The notes beneath the pieces are model-generated. The model saw only the letters and a program-made list of their open reading frames with translations. It had not been told where the DNA came from and made no database searches. A stretch of DNA of 64,000 nt from Paramacrobiotus metropolitanus (lineage: Eukaryota; Tardigrada; Eutardigrada; Parachela; Macrobiotidae). Below, one piece after another: positions 32,256-42,975 of this stretch. Positions within the stretch are counted from its first letter, which is position 1. Every line of letters begins with the position of its first letter. The DNA is taken from positions 2,046,001-2,110,000 of the forward strand of contig NW_026570225.1 in NCBI RefSeq assembly GCF_019649055.1, read 5' to 3'. Position numbers and translations under genes: made by a program.

Positions 32256-32415
32256 AGACAAGATTCCCCGGGAAAGGGAATCTGTCCATTATTGGCTAGC
32301 GGCGCAACCTAAGCCCGCCCGCTTGGAGATTGGCCAGCGGTCAGTGTCTGGATGAGGTATATAAGCAACTCACTGCACACAGTGCATAATCATTGCTCCT
32401 ACCTTCGCAGTTAGC
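32253..32415 (+). repeat. A2 repeat of the DIRS element
   Basis: Near-identical to A1 (9217-9379). It contains a second TATATAAG box at 32358-32365 that points toward the flanking open frame at 32538. Confidence 0.9.
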
Positions 32416-32434
32416 TGAAGAAAATTTTTTTTTC

Positions 32435-32537
32435 GGGCTTCATTGGTTTGTGACCTTAACGATAGCATTGTTTCGATGTGTGATTAAACTTCGAACAGTA
32501 CAGTCGCCTTGTTGTTATGCGTAGCTGATGCAATAAT
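32435..32537 (+). repeat. B2 repeat, right end of the DIRS element
   Basis: Copy of B1. It ends CAATAAT at 32537, after which unique sequence (ACTGCAGATC) begins. Confidence 0.88.
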
Positions 32538-32913
32538 ACTGCAGATCATTGCCTTGATTAACAATGTCCTCTGCGGCAACTGCGTTGTGAGAGCGACGGA
32601 TCCACCTATTCTCCAGAGAGCAACCCAGAAGGTTGACCTTTGGGACATTGCTGTCCTGCTGGAACAGCTGTTCGGCAACACTAAAATTGAGCCCCTTTGG
32701 AGAAAGCAACTGGAAAACATCGATGATAAGGAAACCCCTTTAAGCATCTTGACGTTGGCCTTATGCGCTCTGGATGACTTCAAGCACTCTTCAAAATGCA
32801 AACATTCCATTAAAAAAAGTGCAGCGACCTTCACTCGCAGGTCATTAGGATTTCTCCCGGTGTCCGCTGCAGAAGATCCTCCTCTTGTATATCATTCAAG
32901 GAATTCCGCGTGA
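32538..32913 (+). pseudogene. right-flank open frame, possible continuation of the host gene
   Basis: The frame is open for 125 codons from the element boundary to TGA 32911. The composition is coding-like: Leu/Ala helices (ALINNVLCGNCVV, DIAVLLEQLFGN) and a Cys/Lys-rich end. It begins within the DIRS B2 repeat only by accident. If it continues the frame at 7756-9216, the two sides are one base out of phase at the pre-insertion junction. No family recognised. Confidence 0.4.
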
Positions 32914-32924
32914 ATTCCTTGAAT
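32894..32924. repeat. short palindrome
   Basis: ATTCAAGGAATTC and its reverse complement surround a few central bases. It overlaps the end of the open frame before it. Confidence 0.8.
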
Positions 32925-32945
32925 GCCAAGAAGTCTATCGTCCGG

Positions 32946-33059
32946 TTACCACTTTTCTGAAAAGGTTTACAAGAATCTGTTTTTAAGATATCCATAAAAC
33001 AACATCATTACTGATATCTTAAAAATAGATGTTTATCGGCATTTTCGAAAAAGTGGTAA
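32946..33059. mobile_element. 114-bp fold-back element
   Basis: The ends TTACCACTTTTC and GAAAAAGTGGTAA are inverted. Inner parts (TTTTTAAGATATC and GATATCTTAAAAA) also pair, so nearly the whole unit folds on itself. It looks like a tiny MITE. Confidence 0.6.
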
Positions 33060-33645
33060 TAAGGTGAGCGACAAAAATGGCTTGACTTAAAACACCTTCC
33101 ATTATAAAAGCTGTTAAAATCTTTTGAGAACCAGTCGCAAGTGCTCACCGTTTTTCCGGTTTCGTGTACTTACTCTCTAGTACGAGTACATGAGATCGGA
33201 AAACAAGCATCGATCTTGATGACTTGATTCGGCTAGCATGTGCTATTATATTTTTGATTTTTTTTCGAATTTGATGGTATTGTGTCTTGCAAGTGTCTTT
33301 GTATTGATGGATCTGTATGTTGATGCTGACATTTTGTGAGATGGAAGTATTGTTGATGTGATTTAATTGAAGTGGTGCGAACTGTGAACTGTTGAATACT
33401 CGTAACTGTGTTTGAATGAATTGACTAACTGCTCTGTCTCGAAACGGAGGTACTGTCTGTGCCTGTACATACCGGTATTAGTAACAAAGTCAAACTCTTG
33501 TCCAAAAACAATAGTACCCGCATCATATGCCAGTTGGTGCATTGGATGCTTCATCGAAATTTTGAGTTTATCTTGTCCTCGCAAGGATATTTAGCTACTG
33601 CTAAGTTTTGCCCCGGTTATTTTGAAGACAGATTTTTGTTTGTAT

Positions 33646-34001
33646 TACCGTCAAAATTCCGGATTACAATAATTTTTCCGTACTTAAGTCTACAGAAGAA
33701 ATTAAGCAGGTACGGTACAATTATAATGCATTTCTATTATTTAGGCTAGCTAGTGGTACTCGTATGTTGTACGCAACTGCGCATTTCCAGATAAACCAAA
33801 AGAGCAGATATTTTGTAAATAACTACCGTCAAAATTCCGGATTACAATAATTTTTCCGTACTTAAGTCTACAAAAGAAATTAAGCAGGTACGGTACAATT
33901 ATAATGCATTTCTATTATTTAGGCTAGCTAGTGGTGCTCGTATGTTGTACGCAACTGCGCATTTCCTGATAAACCAAAAGAGCAGATATTTTGTAAATAA
34001 C
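33646..34001. repeat. 178-bp tandem duplication
   Basis: 33646-33823 is repeated at 33824-34001 with only a few substitutions (for example AGTGGTACTCG against AGTGGTGCTCG). It lies about 0.8 kb upstream of the first recognised Hey exon and contains no gene. Confidence 0.92.
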
Positions 34002-34326
34002 TCTAAAAATCAAGATTTCTTTGTCGTATTGATGAAGGGAATGCGTACCACTAGCCGGCAGTATGCAATGCGAGTATTAACACTAGTAGAGTAGTGCTTT
34101 GTACTGGAAATCTGCATCGCGTAATACGGTGGCAAATAATTGTGCATTCGCATGATGGATACCCGCACGTGCAGTGCGAACCTAGTTGGCTGATTTTTGT
34201 CACAGTATTATTCGGTCGACCGTAGACGTTGTGCCGCACTCACGCTGCGCCATTTACAGCATAATTTGCAGTATATCGGTACATGGTTATAGTTCCGCAT
34301 CTTGACGCAAAATCAAAACAGAAAAC

Positions 34327-34539
34327 ATGTGGAACAGCGCTGTAAATGGAGACCATTCATCTGGAGACACATACAGAAGGACGCTCTCCAGAAAGGGTGA
34401 CATTCCAACCAATCTGAGCAATGCCATAGAGAGGCATGTTGCCATAGCCACCTCCAAAAGGGCAACTGTCATGATCGCGGAATTATTAAAGTCCGATTCT
34501 TCTATCTTCCGTAATGCCGTCCACGAAGAGCAAAATTAA
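34327..34539 (+). CDS. short uncharacterised open frame
   Basis: 70 codons from ATG 34327 with a mixed, plausible composition (Ser/Arg-rich start, helical end). It lies just upstream of the Hey exons. It could be a separate small gene, an upstream exon or chance. I found no splice sites that join it in phase to the Hey exon at 34801. Confidence 0.25.
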   Translation: MWNSAVNGDHSSGDTYRRTLSRKGDIPTNLSNAIERHVAIATSKRATVMIAELLKSDSSIFRNAVHEEQN

Positions 34540-34800
34540 GTGAACAGCTGTTATTTATGACCCCGAAACCACTTCCGCCAATCTTCGTAGTACTTGCGTA
34601 CCCAGCACGAAAAATGAGTAGCACGACAATATGCTAAGTATTAATTTTTGCGAATTATTCCACTTTGTAGTCACCCCCTTCTTTTACCGCCGCGCATATA
34701 AAAACAATTTTTGCGAATTTTCACACGACTGTCTAAAGTTCACCAGTCGTCGGGTTAGTTCGCCTCCTTATGCAAGTACTTACATATAATATCTTGGCAG

Positions 34801-35919
34801 GAAAGTTGTTACGGAAGAACCGAATATCAGTAAAAAGAGCTCCTTCGGACCAACTCGCAGGAAACGGCGAGGGGTAAGGTGTTCAAGGCGAGGGGTAAAC
34901 TCTTGCAGTTGTTAGCAAAACAACCGTATACATTCTAAAAATAAACTTTACATAGTCTTCCTACGTAGGAAGACTATGTAAAGTTTATTTTTAGATTGTT
35001 GAGAAAAGGAGGCGCGATCGCATAAACAGCAGTCTGGTAGAATTACGGAACCTTGTACTAGCTGCTACCGGAAAGATGGTAACCCTTTTCGATACATTGA
35101 CTGGATGTGACTAAGACTGTATTCCGCTATGAGATAATAATGAAAAAGCAGACATGCATGCGCATGTTGTCAAATCAATTTTCCACTTAAATTTTGAACA
35201 AATTTAAATTTTCTACGAGCACATAACTAACGAAGCCCATATCGGCTTGTGCAGGGACTTCAAGATAAAAGCAAATTGGACAAATCGGAGATCCTACAAA
35301 GAACCATAGACTATTTAAGGTCACTGCAATCCAAAAGTAAGACCTTTGATAACAGTAATTTTGTCTAAGGTTATTTCTGTTGGTTATATACAGAGTACTG
35401 TATATGCATTATAAATTTTTGTTAACAGGAAATCTTGCTCCAAAAGAAGTCGAAGCTTTTATGGCTGGTTTCCAGGAATGTAAAGGCGAGGTCGAGCGGT
35501 ACTTGCAGTTGGAGGGCTTGTCCAGTAGCCATGAACCGCACTATTTGAATAACGATTCAATTAAGCACCACCTCATATCTCATCTTCGTTGTAACATAAG
35601 CCAATGGGAGTACTACAAAATTCCACAAGCGAACGGAGTTTCACTGGGAAAGGCGATCAGCCATTGGGCTCCACCTGTGCAAGCTCATAAATCGGAACAT
35701 TATGGACTGAATCACTTCCGACCGCGGTCTCCCGAATCCGGGACCTTCAGTATAGGCTGCCCGCCAGTGGATTTAATATCTCAACACATCTGTCAAAACT
35801 CAAATCAGTTACCGCACAGCTCAAATTATATCGGTAACAGTTATGCAGCTTTCCATCCTTTATGCACTACCTCTTCGTCTCCTTTCTTGGTTAAGACACA
35901 ACCACCTGCAAGAATGTAA
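34801..35919 (+). CDS. hey: Hey-type bHLH-Orange transcription repressor, 5' end not found
   Basis: Four exons join without a frame break: 34801-34873, 34995-35078, 35255-35336, 35429-35919. The basic region and helix 1 read RRKRRGIVEKRRRDRIN and then SSLVELRNLV. KRRGI before EKRRRDRIN is the Hey signature; HES proteins have a Pro in the basic region. Helix 2 is LDKSEILQRTIDYLRSL. The Orange domain has FMAGFQECKGEVERYL and IKHHLISHL. Hey proteins repress transcription downstream of Notch. The last exon adds a Ser/His-rich tail ending PPARM; the usual C-terminal YRPW peptide is absent. Splice sites are canonical. The exon with the start codon must lie upstream of 34801 and was not located. Confidence 0.88.
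34934..34995. repeat. perfect 62-bp palindrome at a splice acceptor
   Basis: 31-nt arms without mismatch, centre between 34964 and 34965 (CTAC/GTAG). The right arm ends in TTTTTAG followed by the first base of the second Hey exon, so the 3' splice site of that intron lies inside the palindrome. Confidence 0.95.
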
Positions 35920-38900
35920 CGCGTCTACTGAGTGGTCATCCGGAGTACAGCGCACTTTCTATTATAGGCGTAATGTACGGATCGTGTGGCACCTGATACA
36001 TTATGTGTAAATCACTTTTTACTTTATTGCCATTACTTGTCAGTATTGTTGTGGCAGAAATCAATAATTTATTATGGTACTATCTTGTAGCGTACTTGTT
36101 TAGTCTAATATGAAAAACTTTGTATCCAAAACTGTACGCACCAGTAAAACTTAGCTCGTATTGCAAAATAACCAAATTGCGTGCTTGATTGATTACTTTT
36201 ATTGTTTAATTTTCTTGACAAAGAAATAATTTAAATTCAATGATGTATATGGATGCACAGTCAACACAGTTACAAAGCTAGACGTCTACCGGTAAGCTGT
36301 GTAACTGTGTTGACTGTGCAGGGCTTCGACAGGGCTTCTATGCGTAAAACGCGCGTAAAACTGTACAATACACTATGGTGATCGGATTATAAGACTTGAA
36401 TACTACGCTTGCAGTAGCGCTGCAACAGGTGAATGGCTTCTATTTAGCAATTTTCTAAAGGTCACAAGGTTGACTCTATGTATTGCAGTTTTGCTTGCAC
36501 CGGCTTCTATGGCACACGTAAAAAGTATCCCTCGTCAGAAAAACCATATACTTTAATGGAAACTTTTGAATTAGACTTAGATATTACAGATGATCTCTTT
36601 GTTTTATAATACTTACGAATATGAAACATTTAGATATGGATATAGAACATAAGTAATTTTGTATTTATTTCGACATATACCACATAACTGGTACTACATA
36701 AAAAAACGAACATCCGAGACATACTTTCTCATGAAAACACCAACATAATCAGACAAAAAAATCGAATTGGATAATGCGTCAGGAGCGTAAACGGTGAACT
36801 GACAGAGTGCTAAAAATTCCAAAATGCCAGCATGGACAGCAAAAGCGGCTACTAAATGCATCAAAAGCTAATTAAAACCAGGATAACAAGTACAATAATG
36901 GATGTCGACATCCACGCATTTTCCGCTAAATTTGCGTTCCGGCCATGGAGCTGCATAGAACAATAATTCATCTGCCCTGTAAAACATTTAAGATCAGCAC
37001 GGCTTATTTGCGTACATATGATATGTTTCGTCGCACATTATTTTCCTTCATTCACGTAAGACCATTCGTTATCAACAAAACTACCATATGCATAGACTTT
37101 TGATACACCACCCACAAAATTGCTGTGCATGTTGACATGAAGTTACTAAGAAAAATATCTTAAATTAAGCATTAGGTTTCTGTTACAAAAGCATTTGGCC
37201 AAAACAAATTTGAGAATCGTCACTTCGACAAAAAAAATTTTGAATTGTTTTTACGAGTAAAACTTCAATGATCAGTACAGTGCAGAAACACCACGCTGAT
37301 TTACTATCTTTTATTTTTTCTAAATACATCATCTAAAAAATTAAATAAGAAAAAATGCTTGCGAAAGGTGGCAAAACGAAATTCAAAAACGTAATAAGCT
37401 TATCATCAACGCATCCCTAATTATTATCCCTTACGCAATAACTTATCGTCAAAGCACTTGCATGTCGACATGGAATCAGGCGATAAAAGAATTAACAAAA
37501 CAAAATTTTAGTGCGTTAAATCTGTCATTATTGCACATTAAGAAAACCTAAAGAAAAATCGTCTGCATTAAAAATATAACTTGATCGGTTTCTTACGTTG
37601 CCTAATTTTCTACTCACGTTTTCCGTCCACAAGAAAAAACAAAAGTTATGGTTACAAAACAAAACTACTTATTTCCATAAATCAAAACTCGTTGTGTGAT
37701 TTTCTAGCCAAAATAGCGCTTCATTCTACCCTTCGATTACCTGTTGCTTTACTGCATGTCGTCATGCACAATCGTTCAGCGACGCAGTGCTTCATAAGGA
37801 TCTGCAAATAAAAAATACACAATAATTCGAAACATTTTATTTTATGATGCTTGGTGTGAAAGGCTATTCGCTTAGCTCTTACCTTAGGACTTCTCCAACA
37901 TTGGTGTGGGTCCTCACATCAGTGCAGACTGGGTTGAGTGCTGTACCTGCTTTCATAACATGCCGCGCCTGACAAGCTCCACGCACAAAATAGCAACACT
38001 TGCAGTGCTTGCAGTGACCATTGACGTTTTAAAATCTAATTTGGCTGTCGACAGCCATAAAACCAAAAAAATCGTCGAGCACCAAAACAAAATCACAAAT
38101 CGTCTGGAAACACCGTGGTAAGACTGCGAGAAAGTCGAGAATCGCCGTTACTAAAACTGGCTGTCGAAATCAATTTGAGCGCAACGGCGTTGAACGTGAA
38201 CTGGGGTTGAACATTGAAATTGCCTTACAGCGGAAGAAGCAGCATATAAGTAGCAGCATATAAGTGGCCTGTAGTTAGCCTAGTCTGCAGCAAAAGTACT
38301 GCAGTCACCGCGTGTGCAGTTTCGCGTAATTCTTTAAACTTTGTCGTTAAAGCTTTGCTTCCAACATGCTCATTCATTTTTTGTAGCAAGCGCTGGTACA
38401 CTACCTAATAGTTAAAAATTTAAAATTAATTAGTTAAAAATTGCTTCCAACTAGTTAATTTGGCGCAGTTTGCCTCAAAAGACTTTTGCTTTTTCGTTTT
38501 TACGACTTTTGCTTTAAAGGTAATAATTCTTGTCGGTCGACGGATCTTCTTGTTTATGCACAGAAACTATGTGTTTCATAAATGATTACGTAACAAGGTT
38601 TGCAGAAAAACTTTGATACTCTATAACGGCTACATGGATCGAAATCGCTTTTTAGGTTATGTGGCGAGGCGACCAATGTCGGTCGACCGACAAAGCTTTC
38701 GCTTTAGATGCATTATCTTAACATTGTTATTTGCATCGAACGGTGATAATTTCATGTTGGTTAAGAAAATAAAATTTAGCTTATGCTATCGCCAACATAG
38801 ACGGCTAACTTAGATACAAATTTTGATGTTGATGTAAAACTTGATTTCTACTCGGCTGCCAAAACTATGCCGACGATATATTTTGTGATAGATTGCGGAG

Positions 38901-39341
38901 ATGTTTGGTCATTTTGATGTACTTTAGAAAATACATTTTGACGAGGGTATTGTAATGGTCATGATTTACACGACATTGTCAGTTGTTAGTTAACGCATTT
39001 CAACGAAGTATATTATTATATATACAATCCTAACTCCGTCTTTTCTTTTTCTCCCTTTTCCTCCAACAGTGTCCGGCGCAGAATTTCGTTCGATAGCTTA
39101 AAAAACGGCTAAATCCTGTAGTTTGTCCCTACAACTTTAGTTTTTCGATCTTCTTTTCCTTGGAATTACGAAACATGACCAAAACGAATTTCGCTGATTG
39201 GCTTATCATAAAGTAATTATTAGTGGATTGGCGGAAATGCGTATATTTTCGAACGGAAACTGCTGACACAGCGTGGCAAACTGGGACATAAAAACTGCGG
39301 TACATCAGTAATCAATAAAATTTAATACTCCTGTTTGTCGA
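35920..39341. other. intergenic DNA, no gene seen
   Basis: AT-rich. The only marked structure is an inverted repeat with perfect 20-nt arms at 36254-36273 and 36301-36320 (TGCACAGTCAACACAG). Confidence 0.5.
36254..36320. repeat. inverted repeat, 20-bp arms
   Basis: TGCACAGTCAACACAGTTAC at 36254-36273 is the exact reverse complement of 36301-36320, with a 27-nt spacer. Confidence 0.92.
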
Positions 39342-39396
39342 AATTTTGTAATTGGCAGAGCATAGTGCAATTTTGTAATTGGCAGAGCGATAGTGC
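39342..39396. repeat. 27-bp tandem duplication
   Basis: AATTTTGTAATTGGCAGAGC plus seven or eight bases is repeated directly at 39342-39368 and 39369-39396 with one inserted G. Confidence 0.92.
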
Positions 39397-39549
39397 AGTA
39401 TGATTTCTTTAGCGGAAAGAGGAAAGGGCAACAGTATAGCGCAATCAACTGTACGGCAACAGGTTACGTATAACCGCAAAAATCATTACTGCCGACTGCG
39501 TATCAGATTTTGGAAGAAAGTTACTTCGAAGTTCCAAGCACCAAATTTC

Positions 39550-39654
39550 ATGAAACTAGTTTGCGTAATTTTCCTGCTTATTTGTACAGTGGCTTCGATT
39601 TTTGGACGTGACATTCTTATTTTTAAAAAATCGCCGTATGCTAGTGATTATTAG
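39550..39654 (+). CDS. possible short secreted peptide
   Basis: 34 codons from ATG 39550. The first 19 residues (MKLVCVIFLLICTVASIFG) have the form of a signal peptide: Lys near the start, a hydrophobic core and small residues at the end. The remainder is a short polar peptide. The frame is also open upstream to 39400. It could be the first exon of a secreted protein or a chance frame. Confidence 0.28.
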   Translation: MKLVCVIFLLICTVASIFGRDILIFKKSPYASDY

Positions 39655-40379
39655 TAGAGGAAGAATTATTTGTTGAGTAAATTACTAGTATTATTGACTT
39701 TTAATTACTCTACAGATTAATCGAAGAGTGGTGTTTTGGTGCTCCTCCATTTCTTCCTGAAGTCATATTAGCACATGAAATAAATTTCGTTATGCGGACA
39801 TTCACTCGCGGCATCAGGCTGGACTTTCGCCATCCCATTGTTGCTTATATGGTTCCGTAAAGGCGTAAACTAAATAACAGTTCTATCGACAATTTTATTA
39901 ACTAATTCCTTTCACAGAAACGTTTTTCCTTTAACACAAAACAAAACTCTGCACTCAGTTTTGGAAACAAAAAAGTGATACTTAGAAATAAGGAATAATA
40001 TATCTACTATTAGAAATAAACAACCTATAATAATAATGAATAGTAATACTGATAATAATAAAAATCAGTATTTATAATAATTGCCTCGAAAACCGATGGC
40101 TCAGTTAACACGCGTGAACACCAAATGCAAAAAAAACATGTCAAATTAAAAACATTTTAGCAAGTAGACGGATTTACTCATTGTTTCAGACGGAAATTTC
40201 GGCATTCTGATGGCTTTTTAAAATAAAGTCAATTCGGCAAGGGAAAGTTTAGCATGCGGACCGAGCGGCAATAACTCATGTTTCAGGCGGGAATTTCTGC
40301 ATTCTACGAGTAGTGGGTTTGTAAAATAAAATCAATTCGGCAAGAGAAATTTTAGCATGCGGACACAGCAGCAAAGAAT

Positions 40380-41710
40380 TTTGGCCGGTTGAACAGAGTT
40401 AGGGATTTTCGCCGGCTAGAAAAAGGGGGAGGGATTTTCGACGGTTAGACAGATGGGTAGGGATTTTCGCCGGTCAGACAGAGGGGTAGGGGTTTCCCCC
40501 AGTTAGACAAATGGGAAGGGATTTTCGCCGGCTAGACAAAGGGGGAGGGATTTTCGACGGTTAAGCACGGGGGCAGGGATTTTTGCCGGTTTGAAAGAGG
40601 GGTACGAGGACATTTGGGTGCTGTGAACATACCCTGCACGATTAGGCTGCGATGAACAGCTGGTTAGCCGTAGCTCGCAACGCTACAGTCTGAATGCAAA
40701 CGGCTATAAATTTAGCCGGCTGTTCATCGCAGCCTAATCGTGCAGGGTATGTTCACAGCATCCAAATGTCCTCGTAGGGGTTTTCTCCGGTAAAACAGAG
40801 GGGTAGGGGTTTTTGCCGGTCTGACACAAGGGTAAGGATTTTCGCCGGATAGACTGAGGGGTAAGAATTTCCGCCGGTTAGACAAAGGGACAGGGATTTT
40901 CGACGGTTAGACAGAGAGGTAGTAGCTCGTTAGTTCATCATATTACACTAAAGTTTGCTAATTAATAATTTTTCGATCGAAACTGCTAACTCGTAGCATA
41001 ACATTATGTGAGCGGCATGTTATTTAATTGGCGGAAAGAAGGAAAGGATAACTGTACTTTAACGGGAAAGGTATATACAAAGACTAACATAAGTACGTAT
41101 TATTAAAAAGAAGGGAATACGATGAGCATAATAAATGTCCCTGTAATGTGCAAATTCCTATAATTTTCTACGGTATTTTTGCCGGTGAGACAGGGGGGAA
41201 GGGATTTTCGCCGGCCAGAAAGAAGAACGGAGATTTTCGCCGGTTAGATAGAAGTACAGGGATTTTCGTTGGTCAGATAGAAATTCAGGGACTTTCGCCG
41301 GTCAGATCGAAGTATAGAGATTTTCGCCGGTCAGATAGAAGCACAGGGATTTTCGCCGGTTGGAACAGAGGGGTGTGGATTTTCGCCAGTCAGATAGAAG
41401 CACAGAGATTTTCGCCGGTCAGATAGAAGTACAGGGATTTTCACCGGTTAGAACAGAGGGGTAGGGATTTTTGCCGGTCAGATAGAAGCACAGGGATTTT
41501 CGCCGGTTAGAACAGAGGGGTAGGGATTTTCGCCGGTCAGATAGAAGGACAGGGATTTTTGCAGGTCAGATAAAACTACAGGGAGTTTCGCCGGTCAGAT
41601 AAAAGTAGAGGGATTTTCACTGGTTAGAACAGAGAGGTAGGGATTTTCGCCGGTCAGATAGAAGTACAGGGATTTTCACCGGAAAGAACAGAGGTGTAGT
41701 GTGGTCAGGG
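40380..41710. repeat. roughly 30-bp minisatellite, interrupted
   Basis: Degenerate units of the form AGGGATTTTCGCCGGTTAGA repeat more than 25 times. The array is interrupted by a fold-back element (40603-40776) and by a non-repeat segment (about 40920-41170). Open frames inside are products of the repeat. Confidence 0.9.
40603..40776. mobile_element. TA-flanked fold-back MITE
   Basis: Arms of about 58 bp, 40603-40660 and 40719-40776, pair with about one mismatch. The unit reads TA-CGAGGACATTTGG...CCAAATGTCCTCG-TA, so a TA target duplication (Tc1/mariner style) is likely. It sits inside the minisatellite. A diverged relative is at about 62291-62495. Confidence 0.85.
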
Positions 41711-41719
41711 AGAAGAGGA

Positions 41720-42975
41720 GGGATTTGGCCGATATGTTATTAATAATTTTTTTGGCTGATATGTTATTTGACTCAACCTTTGCAAACGACGATTTACACG
41801 AAACAAAATTTGCACTTTCAACCGTCTACCTAAATAACTAACTGACTTAGCTGAATTTTATCGCATTGAGTACTTAATGATTGCATTAATGATTGCATTG
41901 AGTACTTAATGGCGACAGTGACAAATTCAAAACAAACGGCATTTCCGATCCAGATAAATTCCGTTTCTTAATTCTTTACAAAACTACCACATTACTTTCT
42001 TCAATTCTAAAAATTCTCAACCGAGGCCGGAGGCCGAGGTTGAGCTTGTAATTATAGTAGTGACTAGAGAGTCTGTATTAATGTTGATGTATCAGTTTCC
42101 TTTACAATGGACCTTATCCCGTTGCCTCTCGAATAATATTAGCTTTTTCGTCGAGCACGCTTCGCACAATCAGCCTCATTCCAAAGCGTCACGCTTCAGG
42201 TCTTGTAGAAGCAACATTTTGATTATTCAAGGACTTTTGTTAAACAGAATCAATAGACTGTTATAAAACTGAATTTATCAGTCAATATTTTACACGGTTC
42301 GAACTGTGGACCGCGCTAACAGCTAATCCACATGGCGTTTCTGGAATTCGGTTCCAAACTGAGTAATACTGTTTTACTTGCACTAACGTTTACTTGTTTT
42401 TTATTCGCTTACTATATATGCAATTTAGCAGATAAGTAAGTACTATACTCCACTCTAGCTATCATTAAGCAATATATAATTAAGGGCTTAAATTACTTAA
42501 TAATGTGGCTAATAATGCTGTATGTTGCTTATCTCATGGTTGCCTTGGCAAGTGAACTAGAGACTATACGGCAGTGTCAGTAACATTACAGTTTAGGGAT
42601 GATTAAAAATTTTTTCACGTATGAATTTGATCAAGCCTTCTAAATAAAGCATATTGCACTTAGTTCTTGTGTCAAAAATTTCATTCCCAACCTCACTGGA
42701 TGGATAAGACGGCGTAAAATACTAGCATGTATGCATTTTTGACATTAAGAAACTAACACTTCGACTCTGAAGTATGATCTTACAGAATTACACAAACACC
42801 GGAACAACAAATCTGTGTAATGTTATGGCCTACACACGCTAATTTCTAGTATTTACTATTTATTTACACTGATGTAAAGTAAAACATAATTATTTGCTTT
42901 GCTGTATAACACAAATATAAACAGCTATAGTCACTGCGGACAAAAAATTTTGTAATAAAAGTCTGTGATAGAGCG
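41720..42975. other. intergenic DNA, no gene seen
   Basis: AT-rich. A GC-rich inverted motif (CTCAACCGAGGCC and its near complement) lies at about 42016-42044. Confidence 0.5.

Larger units (their letters stand above)
9217..32537 (+). mobile_element. DIRS-order tyrosine-recombinase retrotransposon (PAT/Ngaro layout), split by a Polinton
   Basis: The element has split direct repeats in the order A1 (9217-9379), coding region, B1 (32153-32255), A2 (32253-32415), B2 (32435-32537). A1 and A2 differ at about one base and B1 and B2 at about two. Coding parts in order are SAP-domain gag, Cys/His gag region, reverse transcriptase, RNase H and tyrosine recombinase. This combination is the layout known for PAT and Ngaro groups; no methyltransferase is seen. 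Without the Polinton it is about 3.7 kb, short for the group, fitting the internal deletion seen between RNase H and recombinase. No target duplication is expected or seen. Confidence 0.88.

Noticed and set aside
32509-32537. ATG-less start of the right-flank frame inside B2
   Set aside because: The frame enters the DIRS repeat by chance; only sequence from 32538 onward is unique.
41148-41426. 92-codon frame in the minisatellite
   Set aside because: It is a translation of the 30-bp repeat unit.
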